Shown here piece after piece: positions 12,159 through 24,053 of a DNA stretch of 64,000 bases. The DNA is from Hygrocybe punicea (lineage: Eukaryota > Basidiomycota > Agaricomycetes > Agaricales > Hygrophoraceae). The first letter of the stretch is position 1. Every line of letters starts with the position of its first letter. The position numbers were made by a program, and so were the translations under genes. Location of the stretch: positions 1,419,590 through 1,483,589 of the forward strand of contig OY744471.1 of NCBI GenBank assembly GCA_963556145.1, given 5' to 3'. Under the pieces are notes generated by a model. That model searched no databases and was not told where the DNA came from. It saw only the letters and a program-made list of their open reading frames with translations.

Positions 12159-12776
12159 TTAATGTCTCCAACCAACTTCATGTCCATTCTCCATCATGGG
12201 TTCTATAAACCCCCGGAAAATCCAGGGCTGGATGTGAGAGGTACCATCGTCGACGTTCTGATCCTGAGACCACCTCATCCCATATCCTTCCGGTACTCTG
12301 GCCTCGTATACCAGAACGCTATGTGGCAACCAGTGTACATTCCGCCAAGTTGCACCATCCACTATCCTCCAAAACAGCAGCAGTGCTTTCTCGTTGATGA
12401 CTGCTATTGGTCCTGAGGGCGTGCCCCACCATCCGGCGCTCTCCGAGTCTTTGCCTGCACGTCCGCCTCCGTCTGTTGCTGCGCTGTGCGATCGATGAGA
12501 ATGTTTTGTCCAGGCTCGGGCACCCGCTGTTAGTCCAGCATTATTTGGATGTAAAAAAGCAGATAGACATTCTTCGAGGGAGGGTGGCGCAGATCCTAGA
12601 GCAGAACCAACCGTGTACGCCAAACCGTGCCTGAGGTGTAGGGACAATAGTGTAGGTGGTGGAGAGGATTGATTATTATCATGATTGGGATATGCCAGTA
12701 ACCGCGAACGCTCCAACGCAGCGTTGGGGTGTTCTGTCATGCCATAACAATACGGAACAGGTATCGAATCCGCCAT
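12159..12776 (-). CDS. Conserved fungal hypothetical protein, 205 aa
   Basis: A single-exon frame from the ATG at 12776 (MADSIPVPYCYG) to the stop at 12159. I do not recognise a characterised domain. The C-terminal half has the aromatic, strongly patterned look of a conserved fungal family: WWGTPSGPIAVINEKALLLFW as two adjoining blocks, WLPHSVLVYEARVPEGYGMRW, and WIFRGFIEPMMENGHEVGW close to the end. No signal peptide or membrane segment is visible. It lies head-to-tail behind the phosphatase-like gene (180-bp gap) and convergent with GH71. The open frame extends upstream of 12776, but that part looks non-conserved. Confidence 0.7.
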   Translation of the reverse strand: MADSIPVPYCYGMTEHPNAALERSRLLAYPNHDNNQSSPPPTLLSLHLRHGLAYTVGSALGSAPPSLEECLSAFLHPNNAGLTAGARAWTKHSHRSHSAATDGGGRAGKDSESAGWWGTPSGPIAVINEKALLLFWRIVDGATWRNVHWLPHSVLVYEARVPEGYGMRWSQDQNVDDGTSHIQPWIFRGFIEPMMENGHEVGWRH

Positions 12777-12955
12777 GATAGAAATTGGGTGTTTGCTGTT
12801 CGCGTCAACTTGAAGACGGAAAGACAAAATTGTCTTCGTTTGGCAGAAATATTCTGCTTCCGCCACTGACTCGGAGGACATTCATATCCCCCTCCTGATA
12901 TTTGCATCGTAATCCTTGCCTTCATACATCTTATGTACTCTGCCTTGTCACTCGG

Positions 12956-14893
12956 TTAGCATCCAACTCCAGGGTCAATTGCAATCCCCAAAACCGACAT
13001 TGCACTCCTACCCCGAGATGCCCAGTATTCCATCGTATCTGAGTGCTCGAACCACATCATCGGGGGATGGTTGAATGTCGTAGAAGGTAGTGGAGGTGAT
13101 GGAGTGTGTTTTGATGCCAAGTGTGACACGGCAAAACCGCCCGGCCGTTCAGCGTTGCTTTCAGCTACAAATCCATCGGCACCTTCAACGTGCCCCTGCA
13201 CTCCAACTCCCCATAAGCCGCCAGCGCGAATCCATCCAGCAACGTTGCGCTCTCCTTTTATCGCGTCTAGAATACCGACTACAGCGAGGAGGGTTTTGTC
13301 GTAACTGCATTCGTCCGGAGACGATGATAGGGACGACGGGGGAGGTGACCGTAACTGTTCTCCAAGTTCCTGCAGTGTTAACTGTTCGGTCGCCTTTCCA
13401 TGAAGACCGTTTCCTGTCAATGTCGGCTCAGAAGTGACTACTTCCTCGCCAACTTTCTGCTTCGTCCGCTTCCTCCTCCGATTCTTCCGCCCAACTGAAC
13501 TACCCGTTGCGGATTCCTCTTTCTCAGTGGGTTCCTCTATTACGCTCCTGCTTTCTTTCTCCCGCTCTCTTTGCCAAACTTGCAAATCGCTCGCCCTCAT
13601 TGTTCTAGAATATTCTGATATGCAGATGTGATTCCACGGCTGGAGGTGCGCTTTCAACGGCGAATCGTCCAGGAGGATGGTTGTCAATGCTGAGTGGGTT
13701 TGTGATGGTGGCCCGACGAGGTCACCATTTTCAAACTCTTGGTGAACGACATCGGATGACTGTCTCAAGGTCAAGAGAGACCAAGGCCTGGCTAAATCTT
13801 TGGTAGTTGGCGTTTTGCGATCTAAGTGAATGACAGGAGAAATGAATATCCGTTGAGAGGGACGAAAGAACACATGTCAAGCATTCACGAAAGGAATCGA
13901 TTAGCATGTGACAACCGAGGAGATAAAACACTCACGATACTCCCCTCGCCGTAAACCGAACATATCTCTCGCCCACACGGCCACCAAGCTATTCTTCTCC
14001 TCTCCAAAACATTTGTGTACCATATCGTTGACACTATGTGGCTGAGCGGAGCTCCACACCATCGTATCCAGCCAAGCACAGGTGGAAGGGGCAAATAGAT
14101 ATGCGCGGAAGGCAGCCATGTAAGGACGAGGATATACATGTCGCAGACGTGGAAGTTTATCTTTGTCCGCCCCCAGTCCCTTCTCAGGATTGCTGCTGTC
14201 CCTTGCGTGGCTGTGAGGAGAACGTACCAAGAGGGTACCGTTTAGATCGAGGATGAGAAGCTTGCGGGAGGCAGAGGGTGGTAATGGATGAAGTGGTTCC
14301 GATGGAGTGAGAGAAACCTTGAGGTATGCTGCAAGAGGGGTGCTGTTTATAGGCGGTATGGGGTCTTGTGGGTGTGAGGAAGCCGGACGAGGTGTTGAAA
14401 GGGGAGGAGTGGTCCGATGAGAAAAAGCAGCTTCTGGGGGAGATGACGTCCAAAATTCAGGAATAGCCGAAACCATCATGGGCGCAGATGGTGACCAATT
14501 AGGTCGATGAGACATAGCTTCATGTTCATAACTGGCAGTATGGGGTCTCTGGTACGCAGCTGAATAGTGGTCGAACTTGTGAACACGGTCATGTCTATAT
14601 CCACAAATATTTTGGTGCTGCTGTGAACTGAAGTCTAATCTAGTAGTGCCATATGAATTGCCATCTGTGAGCGCAAACCTGACGTTAGTGCTCACGGCTA
14701 ACATAAGATAGGATCAGGTATTCGAACCGGCCGTTTCTGGTTGCCAATGGTGGTCCAGGAAAGCGTGGCGGTAGAATCTTGACTGAGTGCGAGTATTGTA
14801 ATCCCGAATGTCAGGCTGCGGCTCTTGTTGTTCTTGATCATAAAATCCTTCCCAGCCCTGGTAAGCTTCACGAGGGTGCCCTTGGCGGGGCAT
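12956..14893 (-). CDS. FCP1/NIF-type HAD phosphatase-domain protein
   Basis: The FCP1-homology domain is a HAD-fold phosphatase domain related to those acting on the RNA polymerase II CTD. The likely ATG is at 14893 (MPRQGHPREAYQGW); exon 2 resumes near 14660 with a Ser/Pro-rich linker. The HAD core begins RKLLILDLNGTLLVRS (about 14270). DLNGT replaces the usual DxDGT, so the nucleophilic Asp is kept but the second Asp is Asn, a form I associate with this fungal subfamily. Then MVWSSAQPHSVNDMV (about 14050) and, after an intron near 13930-13840, RKTPTTKDLARPW and the DDSPLKAHLQPWN loop (about 13660). The long tail has basic RRKRTKQK, and later NVAGWIRAGGLWG. Its 5' end is 137 bp from the divergent F-box gene. 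The first intron junction is uncertain. Confidence 0.75.
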
Positions 14894-15029
14894 TTTCCTT
14901 GATAGCGGCAGCGAAAATCGGAAAGAGTTGGCCACAATTCGAACGTTCGACAAATATTTATTTATTTATTTTAGTCAAAGTTGGCCTTCAGCTATTCTCC
15001 GCAACACTCCTTTCTCCAGACGCCTTGCA

Positions 15030-17123
15030 ATGTCGAAATGCAGATTGGCCGCCATAGAACGCGAGGCTGCCATTCTGAGTGCCCAGATTGCAGTTCTTCA
15101 ACGACGTGAAACCAAATTCGAACGTGTCCTTGGCAACATGCACAGTCTGCATGACTCGGTGCAGACAGAGAGACTCGCCCTCGAAGCAAAGCGCAGAGGT
15201 CTCGACGCTGAAAGATTACCAATCAACTGGCTTCCCGTCGAACTGCTCGTCCACGTATTTATTTCATATGTGGATGATGTTGACCTCGACCTCGAAAAGA
15301 GCCAACCATTTCATCGTCCACCCGTGATCTTGTCGCATGTCTGTCAGAAATGGCGAGATATCGCCATCTCAACTTCGCGTCTTTGGTCTCGCATTCGTTG
15401 CAGGCGCACAAGTCCGAATCCTGCCTCATTGTCGCGATTTCTCGAACGTTCATGCAACAGTCCACTCGACATCGTTTACACTTCGCCACGATGCCACTCT
15501 ACCACCCTCCACGAAGAAAGAGAAAGATTGTCACATCTTTTGTTCAAGATCAGCACACACAGCCCGCGGTGGCAGTCGATTGTGTTCGGATGTTGGGATG
15601 CAGAGACGATGCAGCGTCTCTTCAAAGTTCTGCATGACTCTTTTCCTTCCTTGCAGTGTCTTGATTTAGCGATCCTGGCTCCTAATCCATCATTCATAAA
15701 TACTCCATTCTTGATAGAGGATAACATGGCTCTGACGAACTACGACCCCTCAGTTACCCCCTCGTACTCCTTCAGCAACCGTGCTCTGAAGCGCCTACGC
15801 TTGGAAAAAGTCCCATTCCTCGCCTTGCCGAACATCTTCTTCTCGAACCTGCGGTATCTTGAGCTCGTTGGATTCCGCCGCCACTCTGTATGGGACAGAG
15901 CAAACTATTCTTTGCGCATGTCATCCCTCTGTCGATTGTTCACCCTTATTCCACAACTTGAAGAGCTTGCGTTGCTCGATGCAATACCTTTCTTCGATGT
16001 CATTCCCTCTCTGGACGATGGCGATTCTGACTCGCCCCCTGAATCCACTGATGACAACGGACAAGGCTCGAGGGCGGCTGATATGTTCATTCGCCCTGTA
16101 GAACTTTTGTCTTTGAACAAACTGGAATGGAGCTACCCGCCTCCAGCCGATATCCACCGATTCCTAAGCTTTCTTGTTGTGCCCTCCCTTGAAAATATGG
16201 AGTTGTACCTGGGTGGCGTACCTGGCAAGCGAACTCAACCGCGCGGGAACACCGAGATAGACACAATCACCCACAACAGCATCTCGCACCGCGTGCTACA
16301 CTTGGGTTCACTGAAGGAACTCAGCGTGCAGTGCGAGGACTTGGACACAATCGGGTCAGTATTGAGGAGAATGGCTTTTCCTGTATTGGAAAAACTCGAA
16401 ATCGCAGGGTTGAGCATGTGTGATCGCGAAGGTGTACCTACTCCAGGTCTCCCACGGTTGGAATCAATATTCCATGATCCCCGCCTTCCCCACCTTACAC
16501 ATCTCACGCTATCGCATCTTGATATCTCCCCAGAGCACGGAAGGGCAATGCTCGGCTACATGCCCGCCCTCATTTCTTTGTCGCTGGATATATGCAAGGG
16601 TGTCGGGAAGCTAATTGATTTCCTCAGCGACGAACTCACCGGCGCCTTGGTGATGGCAAATCAAAGTCGCCACCACACAACCGGTGACAGCAGCAGCAAC
16701 AGGAGGCGACGTGGAGTGCGTTTCTGTCCCAGGTTGGAATCATTGTTATTGTGGGGGTGTCCAGACGTGCGATTTGCAGGGCTGCGCACCCTTCTGACGA
16801 TCCGGAATTGCGCGTCTACTGGCAACGAGCTGCGGGAGTCACCGGATTCCGATGTGTCACGAGCAGCAGATGGGGGAGGGTCAGGAAGGAAGATTAAGCC
16901 GCTGAGAAGAAGACTTTGTTCTGGGCCGAGGGTTGACAATGGAGGCATCCACGGCATGTCGTTTTTGCGAGACGGTACTCGTCGTGGTGTGTTCGACACC
17001 ATGGAGATGTCCCACGTTGCCCGCATAAGTTATCTGCGCATAAAGAGTTGTGCATCGATCACTGAGGAGGACATATTTTGGCTGAGGAAGTTGAAGGTGG
17101 AGGACCTTGTATGGAAAGAGTGA
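15030..17123 (+). CDS. F-box protein with leucine-rich C-terminal region, ~698 aa
   Basis: F-box proteins are substrate receptors of SCF ubiquitin ligases. The ATG at 15030 starts MSKCRLAAIEREAAILSAQI, a short coiled coil typical of basidiomycete F-box proteins. An F-box-like segment follows (LPINWLPVELLVHVFISYV, about residues 66-84) and continues to SHVCQKWRDIAISTSRLWSRI. The rest is a long single-exon region with irregular leucine-rich repeats (LKRLRLEKVPFLALPN, LEELALLDAIP, LTHLTLSHLDISPEHG), ending LRKLKVEDLVWKE. Such genes are numerous and fast-evolving in mushrooms; the substrate cannot be inferred. Its 5' end faces the FCP1-like gene across about 137 bp. Confidence 0.82.
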   Translation: MSKCRLAAIEREAAILSAQIAVLQRRETKFERVLGNMHSLHDSVQTERLALEAKRRGLDAERLPINWLPVELLVHVFISYVDDVDLDLEKSQPFHRPPVILSHVCQKWRDIAISTSRLWSRIRCRRTSPNPASLSRFLERSCNSPLDIVYTSPRCHSTTLHEERERLSHLLFKISTHSPRWQSIVFGCWDAETMQRLFKVLHDSFPSLQCLDLAILAPNPSFINTPFLIEDNMALTNYDPSVTPSYSFSNRALKRLRLEKVPFLALPNIFFSNLRYLELVGFRRHSVWDRANYSLRMSSLCRLFTLIPQLEELALLDAIPFFDVIPSLDDGDSDSPPESTDDNGQGSRAADMFIRPVELLSLNKLEWSYPPPADIHRFLSFLVVPSLENMELYLGGVPGKRTQPRGNTEIDTITHNSISHRVLHLGSLKELSVQCEDLDTIGSVLRRMAFPVLEKLEIAGLSMCDREGVPTPGLPRLESIFHDPRLPHLTHLTLSHLDISPEHGRAMLGYMPALISLSLDICKGVGKLIDFLSDELTGALVMANQSRHHTTGDSSSNRRRRGVRFCPRLESLLLWGCPDVRFAGLRTLLTIRNCASTGNELRESPDSDVSRAADGGGSGRKIKPLRRRLCSGPRVDNGGIHGMSFLRDGTRRGVFDTMEMSHVARISYLRIKSCASITEEDIFWLRKLKVEDLVWKE

Positions 17124-17354
17124 GTTGTCGTCGTTCATTGTGTGAAACAGTTAGTATTAGCAATTCAGAACTATAGACTGGACAGTAGATCCCTGAATCC
17201 CTCTTTCTCGATCATTGTACTGTACCGTAAATTCATTCCAACTACAACTCCACATTTGGGAGGGTTGTGTTGAAGTGTCCACAATGTTGGCTGAGTTGGC
17301 TCACAATGTTTTTGGGGACCAGCGCATGCTCAATGATGCAGCGCCGTGCCTGTA

Positions 17355-17465
17355 GAGGCCGTTGCCACCGCTATGCCGCTGCTATTGTTGCTGTTGCTGC
17401 TGCTGCCGCCGTCACTCTCGCTGCTTCTGCTGCCATCACCGTTGCCACTGCTGCCGCTGCACCTT
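17355..17465. repeat. GCT/GCC trinucleotide-rich tract
   Basis: An imperfect run of GCT, GCC and GTT triplets lies between the F-box stop and the end of the GMC pseudogene. It is open in several frames only because of its composition. It sits where the missing C-terminal part of the GMC oxidoreductase would be. Confidence 0.7.
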
Positions 17466-19728
17466 GCTTAAGGAGCACGTGAAAACTGACGTTAAGGGTG
17501 GGGACCCAAGGATTTTCCTCACCAGACGAGCACCTGCAATCTGAACCTGAGGATCAAAATCGACGCTGAAATAGTTGACGCGAATCCTTGGCTTCGTGAA
17601 GGGGTTGGCGCTCTACGATATCAAAATAAATAAGGATTAAGTTGGTTTAGCATCTAGCGGAATTCACGAACGGTAATCTGGACACTGCCTCTGGTGAAGG
17701 GTAGGAGCTGCCACATATCGATTCCCAAGTCGCTAAACGAACAGCACAGTCAACACCGCAAGTCTTTGTTTCGAAACAGCAAAATTCGGGAGCGAGTACG
17801 TACTCGGGAAAGCCCGGATCATAAAACAGTTCCGCTATCGGTGCTGATGGAACAAAATATAATCAGCTAGCCGTCAATGACGAAAGAAGAAAAGAAGGCC
17901 ATGACAAGGCTAGCAAAATCATACGTTCATAACATGTATACCTTTATTGTTAATAATCAAATTCGCCTGCACATTATATATCGTCTCCAGAGCTTGCGCA
18001 GACAACGCAGACCCAGGCCGTGGCCCATCCCGGGATCGACCTCTGGATCTTCTGCACCATCGCGGGCGCCTGGCTCCCGAACACCTGATACAAATTCGGG
18101 AATGCGATCGCGTCCGATGGGCCAGCGCCACCTCTGTTGAACCCGTTACCGTGCGCACCTGTGTATGAGAGAGATTGTCAAGTAAGTGGAACGGTGATAT
18201 GGGGAGGGGGGGATGTACCTAGAGCGCTCATAGTCTGCGAATGCAAGCATTTTCAGAAAACGCTACACGGACGAGGAAGAGATAGAGGGAGGAGGGAGAA
18301 GAAGAAAAATGAATAAAAGGAAACCCACCTGTTCCTGTAAATTCTTGCCAACGGTGGCGAGGTTGACGTGCGTAGGGATCCCAAGGGGACCGAGTACCGC
18401 AGAATCGCCGATACCAACTCTACATCGTGAATGTAGTGAGGAATAGCCAGTGGAGAGTGTAAAAGGTAGAGTGTCATGTAAACGTACCATGATGGCGCCC
18501 GCAGCCGGGATGACCTCTCTCCTCGCGAGGGCAGTGTACCGGGTGCCGGCTGCGTCCGCGAATTCGACGCCAGAGGCTACGACAGGTATCGTCCTGCTAG
18601 CCCACGTCAATTTCGTCACCTGAGTGAAACAAAAAAGCAAGAGGCTTTGTTTAGTCGTTGATTAATATGATCAGAACTGGTGGGGGATTTTACAAAGTTT
18701 TGAGTCAACGTAAGCCAATTTTTTCGGATGTTCTCGACAGGGGTGAGGTAGGCTTGCACAGATGATGAGCGGTGATCCGAATCATGCCAATTGATACTCT
18801 GTATTAATAAAAATATACGTCCACCAAACGAAATAGACGGTTGTGGAAGAGACGGACCAGGGGTGTGATCGAAACGCAATTCGGAGTACCGCCATTCAAG
18901 TCCTTGAACTGGCTGATGCCTGTCAAGCTGACGATGGTGTTGACAAAGTCGGTCTGCTGGGGCCCGCCGTACATGAGGTCGGGGAACGTGACTTGGACAG
19001 GCCCAGAGAACCCATGGTATGATGCGATAGACTGGGCACCCTTGGCTGCCTGCTGTTGATTCGGAGCGGAGAAGGTCTCGGACTTGGAACAAGAACGCGC
19101 ACCGAACGAGTAAATGTCAATACATGCTGATGAATGGGGGAAGAAGAGACGGGTACGCGCCTTTTTCATGTAACCCCATAGATTTTGCCAGTTCCAGCCC
19201 ACGCTGGCCTCAGACGGTTCGAGCAGGGTGGACAAGGCATCATATTGCGCATTCAAGCCACGGGTGTACGCCGCACCGTTGATAGACGTGCTCCCTCCTA
19301 AAGTCTTTCCCCTTTGAACACCCAATATTTGTTCATTAATAACAAACACGCGTATTGCGATCGAAGAATACCCACCCAGGAATATGCCTCCCTTGATCTG
19401 CAGGCCAATTCCAGTCGAGTTCAGAGCCAAACGCCTGTCCGTAATTATAGATGTCGAAAACGCGGGGATCTTCCCTGTTATCAGCACCAGCCTCGATGAG
19501 AAGCACTGTGACCCCCAAGTTCTCTGCAAGACGTGCTGCGACAGTTGTCCCAGCCAAACCAGCCCCCACGACGATGTAGTCGAATGTCTGGCCGGCGGCG
19601 GCGGCAGGGTTCGATGTGACACCAGAAACATGAAGGTTTATGGGTGGTGGTGGTGCAGCCAAGGTGACAGGGAGAAGAGTTGTGAGAACGACAACGACGA
19701 GGACGACAACGACAGACAGGCTGCGCAT
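17436..19728 (-). pseudogene. GMC oxidoreductase (aryl-alcohol-oxidase-like), truncated and frameshifted
   Basis: GMC flavoenzymes of mushrooms are secreted FAD oxidases of alcohols and sugars, often supplying H2O2 for lignin decay. Intact parts: the ATG at 19728 with a Val/Leu-rich signal peptide; the FAD motif [19 protein letters not shown] and LLIEAG; GKTLGGSTSINGAAYTRG (about 19300); SVGWNWQNLWGYMKKA; NLATVGKNLQEQ (about 18360); GPSDAIAFPNLYQVFGS (about 18100). Near 18015 a one-base deletion breaks the frame: the expected continuation SALSAQALETIYNVQANLI is in the next frame. Exons further on (PIAELFYDPGFP, LGIDMWQLLPFTRGSVQIT, NPFTKPRIRVNYFSVDFD) are recognisable to about 17480. The C-terminal block with the catalytic His is absent; a triplet repeat takes its place. 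Confidence 0.78.
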
Positions 19729-21289
19729 GGCTCGAGTGGGGGTGCGAAGTGGATCCCACTGAAGAGGAGAACCTCAATTTTGTGGTCTTATGAACGGTTA
19801 TTCTGCTGGGGTCCCGATCGCATCCCGATCAGCCGCAAGTAAATTATTGCTGTAAGTCTTGTTCAGGGGCGGTATCCATGGTGGTCCAACGCTGGAGTTT
19901 CGCTGTGAGGAGGCGTCAGACTCCTCTATACTGGTGCAAACGTGCAAACGGGCATAACCAAGGATAAAGGTGCAGCGGGAAAGGACTGGAAGAGGCAAGC
20001 GGGCGTGAGAATGCAATGTAACTTTTTGATGAACCTTTCTCAATCATCTTGTGACCACAACGTACGCAGTAAGTACTTTGTCCTGGTTTCGTTATGCAGG
20101 TCGACGGCAGCTGAATTTTCTCTGGAATATTGAATATTTAAGTCGCAGAGGAGACAAGTTAAAAAGATCAGTGGTCTGGCAGACCAGACTTGGAAAGTGG
20201 ATCCACCGGGATCTGTCCCACGGCATTACGAGGTTGAGCTTCACAATCCATCTCAACACTTGGCCGTACGTACTTGCAATGGGTATCCAGGAAGGAACTC
20301 GATAACAAGTGGTCACCAGCCTGAGTTACGGAATCATCGTTGCACCACTTACGATCTCACCGACGTCCTTATCCGAGCATGGTCCTCGGTATCAGACCGT
20401 GGGCGGGAAGTCAGCATTTAACTCCAGCATTCGTCGACGTGTCCATCAAGTTTCTGAAAGGATACGTGATGTGCACAGTGGTCCCTGGAATGACTTTTAC
20501 CTACACTTGGCCAGCAAAAGGTTGTTTGCTTCCGCTGAAGATTGCAAATGTTCATATTGGTGTCGAGGTGCCGCCCCAGACAATTGATCATCTCGCCCTA
20601 CACCACAGCTCCCATTCATTCCGAAGCAGACACATCATTCGCTAGCCAATCCAAGCGATGAGGGGCTTGCGAACACCTTTATTTATCACCGATGGACATC
20701 AAAAAACTTGTGTTTTTTGATAAACATCTCCAAACATTGTATCAGTCAGCCAAAACCCAGTCAGCAAAACCCTCATGTCACAGTCATCCACTTACGCGTA
20801 CTCCCGGGTGATAGATGGCGCATGGCGCGTCCCAACGGTCGTTAGCTTGGTCATACCGGCTCGAATGGGCTATGCGCTAGAAGCACCGCACTAATTTTCG
20901 TGTGTGCTCTGCGGTTCTTGGAGGGTAAAAACTGTCCCCCGATTCCGGCTCGTTCTTGGTCAATCATGTCCTAAATCAGGTATGAGATAAATTGATGACG
21001 CATCTTTATCCCCTTTCAAGTCTCTTTGTTTCTGAACGTTCAACCCCCGAACCAAACTACCGTTCCCGTTATCACATCCCTTGATCTCCTAGTGACATTG
21101 ACATCTCAATGGATTCGTCATGTTGACAGATACCTCCTTTTGTCAGAAATCGACGCGTACAGCTACTTTGGTACTGTCCGCGTGGGTCTCAATGCAGTGT
21201 CTCGAGAAGTTTAAATATCCCACACTGAACCGTTGGCTCTCCACAACCACAACCTCTTCGTTCTTACCATCTCCGCATCGACACCTACA
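19729..21289. other. Intergenic region, no supported gene
   Basis: Several small open frames of about 60-100 codons exist (for example 20340-20645 on the plus strand), but none shows a recognisable motif, signal peptide or plausible exon partners. The last 200-300 bp before 21290 must contain the GST promoter. No tRNA-like structure was seen. Confidence 0.5.
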
Positions 21290-22282
21290 ATGCCTGAAGC
21301 CATTACTTTGTACACTCTCAAGGTGTGCACACCCGTCGTCACCTACATACACCCACACTAACCAAGACCACGTTTAACCACGTTCTAGTTGAGCCCTTAC
21401 GCCTTACGAGTAAGAGCTTTCCCTATCACCTCGCTCATAAGCATCTCAGGCACTCAACACAAAAAACTCATGACTAGGTCGAAATGGCTCTCGAAGAAGT
21501 CAAAGCAGACTACGTAAAGTACACCGTCAACCTCAGAGACAAGCCCGAGTGGTTTACATCCCAAGTCAACCCCGCTGGTCAAGTGAGTCTTACGGAAACA
21601 CTAGAAGGTGCCTGAAATGTACTCGGCTGGCTCACTGTCACCTCTTAGGTCCCTGCGATAGCGTATGGCGGGCCCAAAGTCCCACCCGATCAACCTTCCC
21701 CGGAGTCCCAGAAACTCGCAGAATCCCTCCTACTAGTGGAATTCGTTGCCGATCTTTACCCCGAGTCCCCAATTCTCCCCAAGGACCCGGTCAAACGCGC
21801 CAAGGCCCGTTTCTTCATCGACAAGTACACCAAGGTCCATTCAAAGTTTTTCGGAGTAATCCACCGCGGTGAATTGGACGAGCTTCTCAAGGGTATCGAA
21901 GAGCTCCAAACTCTACTGCCCGGCACGGGGAAGTATGTGCTCGGCGATGAGTTCACCATTGCGGACATTGCCGTGGCACCATTCATTGGCATGCTGTACG
22001 TTTCGCTCGCGCATGACGTCGGGGCGTTCGCAGAAGGGGAAGGCACGAAATACCATCAGATATTGGAGACGGATCCGAAATATTCCAGGTTCAGGAAATA
22101 TGCGAAGGCTGTCACTGACAGGGAGAGCTTCAAATCTATCTTTGATTTCGTAAGTCGACAGATTGACGGTCTCTGTGCGTGTGCGCAAGTCTCACCTTAT
22201 GCACTCTCAAATGCAGGAAGCCGTCAAATCCAATATCGCCACTCGATTTGCAACCACTCGCGCTACCAAGAACCTTGCTTGA
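21290..22282 (+). CDS. Glutathione S-transferase
   Basis: Cytosolic GSTs conjugate or reduce electrophiles with glutathione. The ATG at 21290 gives MPEAITLYTLK, then a very small exon (LSPYALR) and an exon starting VEMALEEVKADYVKYTVNL, a thioredoxin-fold N-terminal domain with SPY where omega-like GSTs carry CPY/F, so Ser is the likely active-site residue. Next are NPAGQVPAIAYGG and LAESLLLVEFVADLYPES (the glutathione-binding ES region). The all-helical domain contains KYVLGDEFTIADIAVAPFIG, the conserved N-capping box. The last exon ends RFATTRATKNLA, with the stop at 22282. About four introns. The frame is intact. It sits tail-to-tail with the transporter gene. Confidence 0.86.
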
Positions 22283-22520
22283 TATGCAAGTAGAGTTCAA
22301 TAAATAGCGAACAGAGGGTGATTTTCTTGCCTGGAACATGCGTAATTCGTAGTCAGTACTCTCGATGAAATTCAACCGACTACGACTCAGTAATGAGCGA
22401 GAGGCATTGAGCAAACAAATATGAATGCACAGCTCTAAGTCTCAAGATGTGATCTGCCATGCTATGTCTAAAAAAGTTCTAATGTCGCCCTCGTCCGGAC
22501 CTGCGCATCTACTACATCCT

Positions 22521-23809
22521 TCAACCATCATTACAAACCTCCAGATCTATATCCAGCCCTCCTGGCTTGCTCAGGCTTTCCGGTACTCGAACGACTGGTG
22601 CAATCACATCTGGCGCATCGAACACAGACGTGTCAAGTATCGCAGGGATCGTTTGCATAAACGTGAACATCCACAACAACACGGCAATAACTGGGTAAAA
22701 TCTTGGTTGAGCAACAGAAAAAAACAAGCGTCGATGCCGGCGGCTTCAAACTCACACGACCACATTGCTCCAAAATAACGAAAGAAGCTCGAAGCGAGAA
22801 CACGGCCAAGTAGCATGGACAATAATGCGAATACTGCGTTGGGGAAAACCAGAGCCCAGTGCGCCACCGAAAATCTACCCAGCCCCCGCCCGTCCTCTTG
22901 CCTGCTGGCAACGATGGAACGCCGAGAGGATGACATCGGCCTCAGGTGGTCCATGCAGGATCCGACGCATGAGGTAAACGGTGATCATCATCAGGGCGAC
23001 CGATAGACCCATGGCGAGCATCGAGAAGGACACCGCCGTGGTGAGGAGCGCTATCGATACCGAGTGCTGCATAACACTGACGCTAAGAGGCCGCCTGTCG
23101 ACGACGCGACTATTAATGATACAACCGGCAGAAGCCACAAGGCGGCCATCTTTGCTAGTGAATACTCTTGTCGTGTCATCCTGGAAGAAAAATGATCGTT
23201 GTCAACCAAAGAAACCGAAGGATGGTAATGCTTCGTGCAGAAACTTGCAGTACAAAAATCATTCCGAACGCAGTCGCAAATGATGCCACGGCATCCAGCC
23301 ACCAAAAACCCCACAGCGTCCACAAGAACGTAACGTTGGAAATTGCCCATGCTTGATGCACGGCCTGATAAAAACCGCGTTGAAAACATAAAGTCGAAGC
23401 ACACTGATTCTAAGACCACTCACCAAGGCGACATTTATCAGTGTCGCCACTCCCATTGCACAAGTACCAATGTAGAGGCTTTGAGTCGGATGCCGTAGCA
23501 ATGCTGGCCACACCTCAGGGAACATCCAGTACCGCGCGACGGTCGCTCCGCACGCCAACACGAAAAGTACCGTGGTGATGCAAAAGAAGACTAGGGTGAC
23601 CACTCTGAGAAACAGGCTGCCCGTACCGAAAGGAAACGCGCTAGACAGTGAGCCTACAGCACCGGTACCCAGGACAACCGTGTGCCACGCCCAAGTGAAA
23701 TTTCTGCAAACTGGGTTAGTGTATGCACTTGTGCGCTGCGAGAACTTGAAGAGAACTCGAGAACTACGGGCAAGGATTTCCCAAAAAGGGTTATCAGTGA
23801 TGGGTGCAT
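22521..23809 (-). CDS. SLAC1/TDT-family transporter (Mae1/Ssu1-like)
   Basis: Members of this ten-helix family export malate, sulfite or anions across the plasma membrane. The first ATG is at 23809 (MHPSLITLFGKSLP). After the first intron comes the family block NFTWAWHTVVLGTGAVG, then LFLRVVTLVFFCITTVLFVL, ARYWMFPEVWPALLRHPTQS and LYIGTCAMGVATLINVALV (about 23690-23430). Further exons give LWTLWGFWWLDAVASFATAF, KMAALWLLPVVSLIVASSTG, a Gly-rich helix pair to about 22900, HWALVFPNAVFALLSMLLG, and a last helix before a C-terminal tail ending LEVCNDG at 22521. All helices expected for the family can be found, spread over about seven exons. Substrate specificity (sulfite or dicarboxylate) cannot be read from the sequence. 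Confidence 0.8.
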
Positions 23810-24053
23810 ACTCCAGTATTTACACTGTACACGAAAGGCCACTGTTGTGATTTCTTTCGTGCTGGTTGACTGAGCTCGTCTAACCGAAACGGGGGTGCCT
23901 TGCTATAATTAAAGAATATCTTTCGATTTATATAAGGGCTTTGGTGGAATGCAATCGATCAGCCTAGGACTCATCGATCTTGGCTGATAAACCCATCATC
24001 CGTGCCTCGCCTTGCCCAGCTATCTTCCCCTCAACTCTACCATCGAAACAGAA

